DNA from: Candidatus Mycobacterium methanotrophicum
Lineage (GTDB): Bacteria > Actinomycetota > Actinomycetes > Mycobacteriales > Mycobacteriaceae
Assembly: GCF_023515995.1 (NCBI RefSeq)
Contig: NZ_CP097320.1
Span: 124,001-188,000 of the forward strand
Reading direction: 5' to 3'
Length of the DNA: 64,000 nt
Made by a program: the position numbers and the translations under genes. The notes beneath the pieces were generated by a model. It searched no databases, was not told where the DNA came from, and was given only the letters and a program-made list of their open reading frames with translations. This document shows, in pieces, positions 62,221 to 64,000 of the stretch. Position 1 is the first letter of the stretch, and each line of letters begins with the position of its first letter.

Positions 62221-63021
62221 TCAGTAATTTCCGCGTTGGAGAGTCGATAGTACGATCGCGGCGGCAACAACTGCGCCAATCCTGGTTGGGCACAGGCGGA
62301 TTCGACGGAGGCAGCGCCAACGCTGTTTGAGTTCGGCGTTGGCGCGTTCACCGATGGCACGCGCCGCGGTGAGCAGCATGTTGTAGCTCTGATTCTCCAC
62401 GGCCAGGCCGCGGCCCTTGACCGGAGTGTGCACCCCGATCCCCGCTCCTTCGTAGCCCTTGTCGGCCAGCGTCGGCACCCCGTCGGCCGCGGACTTGTAC
62501 AGCGCGCCCAGGCAGTGCGCGCGGGCGGCGGTGATGTCGTGCACGCTGCCCGGCTCGACCTCGCTCGACCACACCGGGAACCCGCCCGGGTCGGCCAGTA
62601 TCTGCACATTGCCGCCCTGGGTTTTGTGCTTGCCCGAATACCACCGGTGATGGCCGGCCTCGTTGCGCTCGTCCACCCGGTCGATGGCGATCAGCGTCCC
62701 GTCCAGCGTCACGTGCGACCACTGTTCGGCCTTGGCCCGGTCGAGCACTTCGTGCAGGTCAGGAGCTTGTTCGGCGATCACGTCGATCGCCTCGTGCAGA
62801 TAGCGGTAGCTGGTGGAGATCGGCAGCCCGGCCTCCATCGCCAACAACCGGATCGGGGCGTCGTCGCGGAACCACCGCAGCACCAGCTTGGCCTGCGTGC
62901 GCACCGTACCCGACCGCCGCCCGGCCCGCGTTCTGATCTCGCGCCGGTGAACGTGCAGCAGCGCGGTCACATGCAGCAGGGTTTCCTCCGGCACGTCGCA
63001 GATGGCAGAGTAGGTGAACAC
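62221..63021 (-). CDS. IS5-family DDE transposase
   Basis: 266 residues from GTG 63021. N-terminal HTH (about 45-85, QAKLVLRWFRDDAPIRLLAM; STSYRYLHEAIDVIAEQAPD). DDE_Tnp_4 catalytic domain: HVTLDGTLIAIDRVDERNEA (D1), EVEPGSVHDITAARAH (D2), and ARAIGERANAELKQRWRCLR (E). All three acidic residues are present. Its ribosome-binding site AAAGGA sits in the stem of the upstream hairpin. Confidence 0.9.
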   Translation of the reverse strand: MFTYSAICDVPEETLLHVTALLHVHRREIRTRAGRRSGTVRTQAKLVLRWFRDDAPIRLLAMEAGLPISTSYRYLHEAIDVIAEQAPDLHEVLDRAKAEQWSHVTLDGTLIAIDRVDERNEAGHHRWYSGKHKTQGGNVQILADPGGFPVWSSEVEPGSVHDITAARAHCLGALYKSAADGVPTLADKGYEGAGIGVHTPVKGRGLAVENQSYNMLLTAARAIGERANAELKQRWRCLRRIRLCPTRIGAVVAAAIVLSTLQRGNY

Positions 63022-63086
63022 GTGGGGTCCTTTGCAGCGGAGCGGGTTTCCTCGTCGAAACCGAATCCTTGAGCAAGGACCCCACG
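63021..63086 (-). promoter_or_regulatory. leader hairpin that can hide the transposase ribosome-binding site
   Basis: CGTGGGGTCCTT (63021-63032) and AAGGACCCCACG (63075-63086) form a perfect 12-bp inverted repeat with a 42-nt loop. On the minus strand the downstream arm includes AAAGGA, the ribosome-binding site of the GTG at 63021. Folding of a long read-through transcript would block translation. Confidence 0.65.
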
Positions 63087-63152
63087 CCCAGCCACTACGA
63101 CACGCCGAAAACTCCAGTCACAACAAACTCACAAGCCCCAAGTGAGAAAACC

Positions 63153-63677
63153 TCATTGTTGTCTCCGGCCGGCGAACGGGTGTCTGCCGTCGTTTGTCGC
63201 GGAACCCGATACAGCCCCAGTTAAATTCTGCGGAGGCTTCGTCATACCCCAGCGTCGCCCACCGGCCCGCTCGCTCACTAACCCAACGGACCGTTTCAGC
63301 GGCCGGTCAATGACCGCCCGTACACAAAACGCGATAAAGGATGCCGGCGTCTTCTCGGCGAGCATTCGTACCCGCGAATCGGCCGGATGGATGCGCTGTT
63401 GCAGCGCCTCGAAGTCCAGGCCGTGGTCGGTGGCGATGACGATCTCCCCGTCGATCACGCAGCGTTGCGGCAACTCGGCCTTGGCCGCCGCGACCAGTTC
63501 GGGAAAATAGCGGGTCATCGGCCGCTCGTTGCGGCTGCCCAGCTCGACCTGGTCGGCGTCGCGAAAGACGATGGACCTGAAACCGTCCCACTTGGGCTCG
63601 TAGGACGAATCGGATGGGATCGATCGAACCGACTTGGCCAGCATCGGTGAGATCGGCGGCATCACAGGGAGGTCCAT
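63153..63677 (-). pseudogene. ligC: LigC ATP-dependent DNA ligase, truncated
   Basis: ATG 63677 opens MDLPVMPPISPMLAKSVRSI; the adenylation motif is YEPKWDGFR (Lys29), later CVIDGEIVIATDHGLDFEAL (motif III region). Similarity holds to residue 117 (EKTPASFIAF) at about 63327 and then changes to unrelated sequence. The reading frame stops at a TGA that is part of the IS5 terminal repeat. About two thirds of the enzyme, including the motif V lysines and the OB domain, is absent. Confidence 0.85.
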
Positions 63678-63703
63678 AGTCCGATTGTGCTGGAATCTCG
63701 GGT

Positions 63704-64000
63704 ATGGCTGCTGCAGAAGAGGTCGACGTCGACGGCATTCCGATCCGCCTGACCAATCCGGACAAGATCTATTTCCCCAAGCTGGGAGCCAACGGAACCA
63801 AACGCAGGCTCGTCGAGTACTACCTTGCCGTCGCTCGCGGGCCGATGCTCACTGCGCTGCGCGACCGCCCTACCCATCTGCAGCGCTTCCCCGATGGGAT
63901 CGAGGGTGAGGAGATTTACCAGAAGCGTATTCCGGCGCACCATCCCGACTATCTGCAGACGTGCCGGGTGACGTTTCCGTCCGGTCGGACGGCCGACGCG
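63704..64000 (+). CDS. LigD-type polymerase/primase domain protein (Rv3730c-like), partial
   Basis: ATG 63704, runs off the right edge after 99 residues. VDGIPIRLTNPDKIYFPKLG, RRLVEYYLAVARGPMLTALR, RPTHLQRFPDGIEGEEIYQK and IPAHHPDYLQT are the start of the archaeo-eukaryotic primase/polymerase (PolDom) family of LigD. Stand-alone members next to ligC (Rv3730c/PolD2) are linked to DNA-repair synthesis. It is divergent from the truncated ligC, 26 bp apart. Confidence 0.88.
   Translation, partial: MAAAEEVDVDGIPIRLTNPDKIYFPKLGANGTKRRLVEYYLAVARGPMLTALRDRPTHLQRFPDGIEGEEIYQKRIPAHHPDYLQTCRVTFPSGRTADA

Larger units (their letters stand above)
62205..63155 (-). mobile_element. IS5-family insertion sequence
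   Basis: About 0.95 kb. Terminal inverted repeats share GTTTTCTCA (62215-62223) and TGAGAAAAC (63143-63151). One transposase gene. CCTCATTG occurs at both outer edges. It lies between the two broken ligC genes. Confidence 0.8.

Overview
The window is chromosomal DNA of a slow-growing, GC-rich Mycobacterium. Most genes match the order and protein lengths of the M. tuberculosis block Rv3752c-Rv3793 (emb/dpr, wzt-glfT1-wzm, lipE, hisC2, tcrXY, lpqH, proXVWZ, tyrA, tadA), broken up by accessory insertions. The species cannot be fixed from sequence alone. Two traits recall the M. avium group: alanine at the DprE1 position equivalent to Cys387, and embC without embA/embB beside it. Identifications with named M. 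tuberculosis genes rest on recalled family sequences, not on a search.

Layout. 1-9 kb: minus-strand arabinan operon (Gfh factor, GtrA-like protein, dprE1, dprE2, aftA, embC). 9-17.5 kb: DJ-1 protein; minus-strand operon Rv3779-like GT-C, pafE, wzt, glfT1, wzm; an aminotransferase-fold protein; a quinone oxidoreductase. 17.6-26 kb: tRNA-Ser(UGA), lipE, a 13E12 gene split by an IS66 relic and a small foreign gene, baeRF protein, echA21, several remnants, hisC2, tRNA-Ser(GCU) and tRNA-Arg(ACG). 26-31.8 kb: decayed redox cluster around an intact TetR/nitronate monooxygenase pair, a methyltransferase and a hemophore-like protein. 31.8-33.3 kb: secreted DUF4185 protein. 33.3-38.6 kb: a complete stressosome cassette (rsbR-rsbS-rsbT-rsbX-rsbU, with a divergent rsbV-like gene). 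38.7-46.9 kb: phosphotransferase relic, YjbR protein, methyltransferase, small membrane proteins, tcrXY, lpqH, FadE36-type phosphotransferase. 47-53.2 kb: proXVWZ, tyrA, the tadA pair, tRNA-Ser(CGA). 53.3-58.2 kb: MEDS/ATPase regulator, DUF7159 protein, WS/DGAT, NUDIX. 58.2-64 kb: frameshifted haloalkane dehalogenase, deleted P450, IS256- and IS5-family elements that flank or interrupt two broken ligC genes, and the start of a LigD-type polymerase gene.

How the genes work together. DprE1/DprE2 make decaprenyl-phosphoryl-arabinose. AftA primes galactan with it and EmbC extends arabinan. GlfT1 starts galactan on the lipid carrier and Wzm/Wzt is the linked ABC transporter. The cassette at 33-38 kb supplies sensor/scaffold (RsbR/RsbS), switch kinase (RsbT), feedback phosphatase (RsbX) and an output phosphatase fused to an RsbW-like ATPase. 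About sixteen genes are truncated, deleted or frameshifted, which points to active reductive decay.

Repeats are prominent: MIRU-like 52-53 bp units at two operon junctions, a 46-bp hairpin repeat captured by two genes, and 14-bp and 12-bp tandem arrays upstream of start codons.
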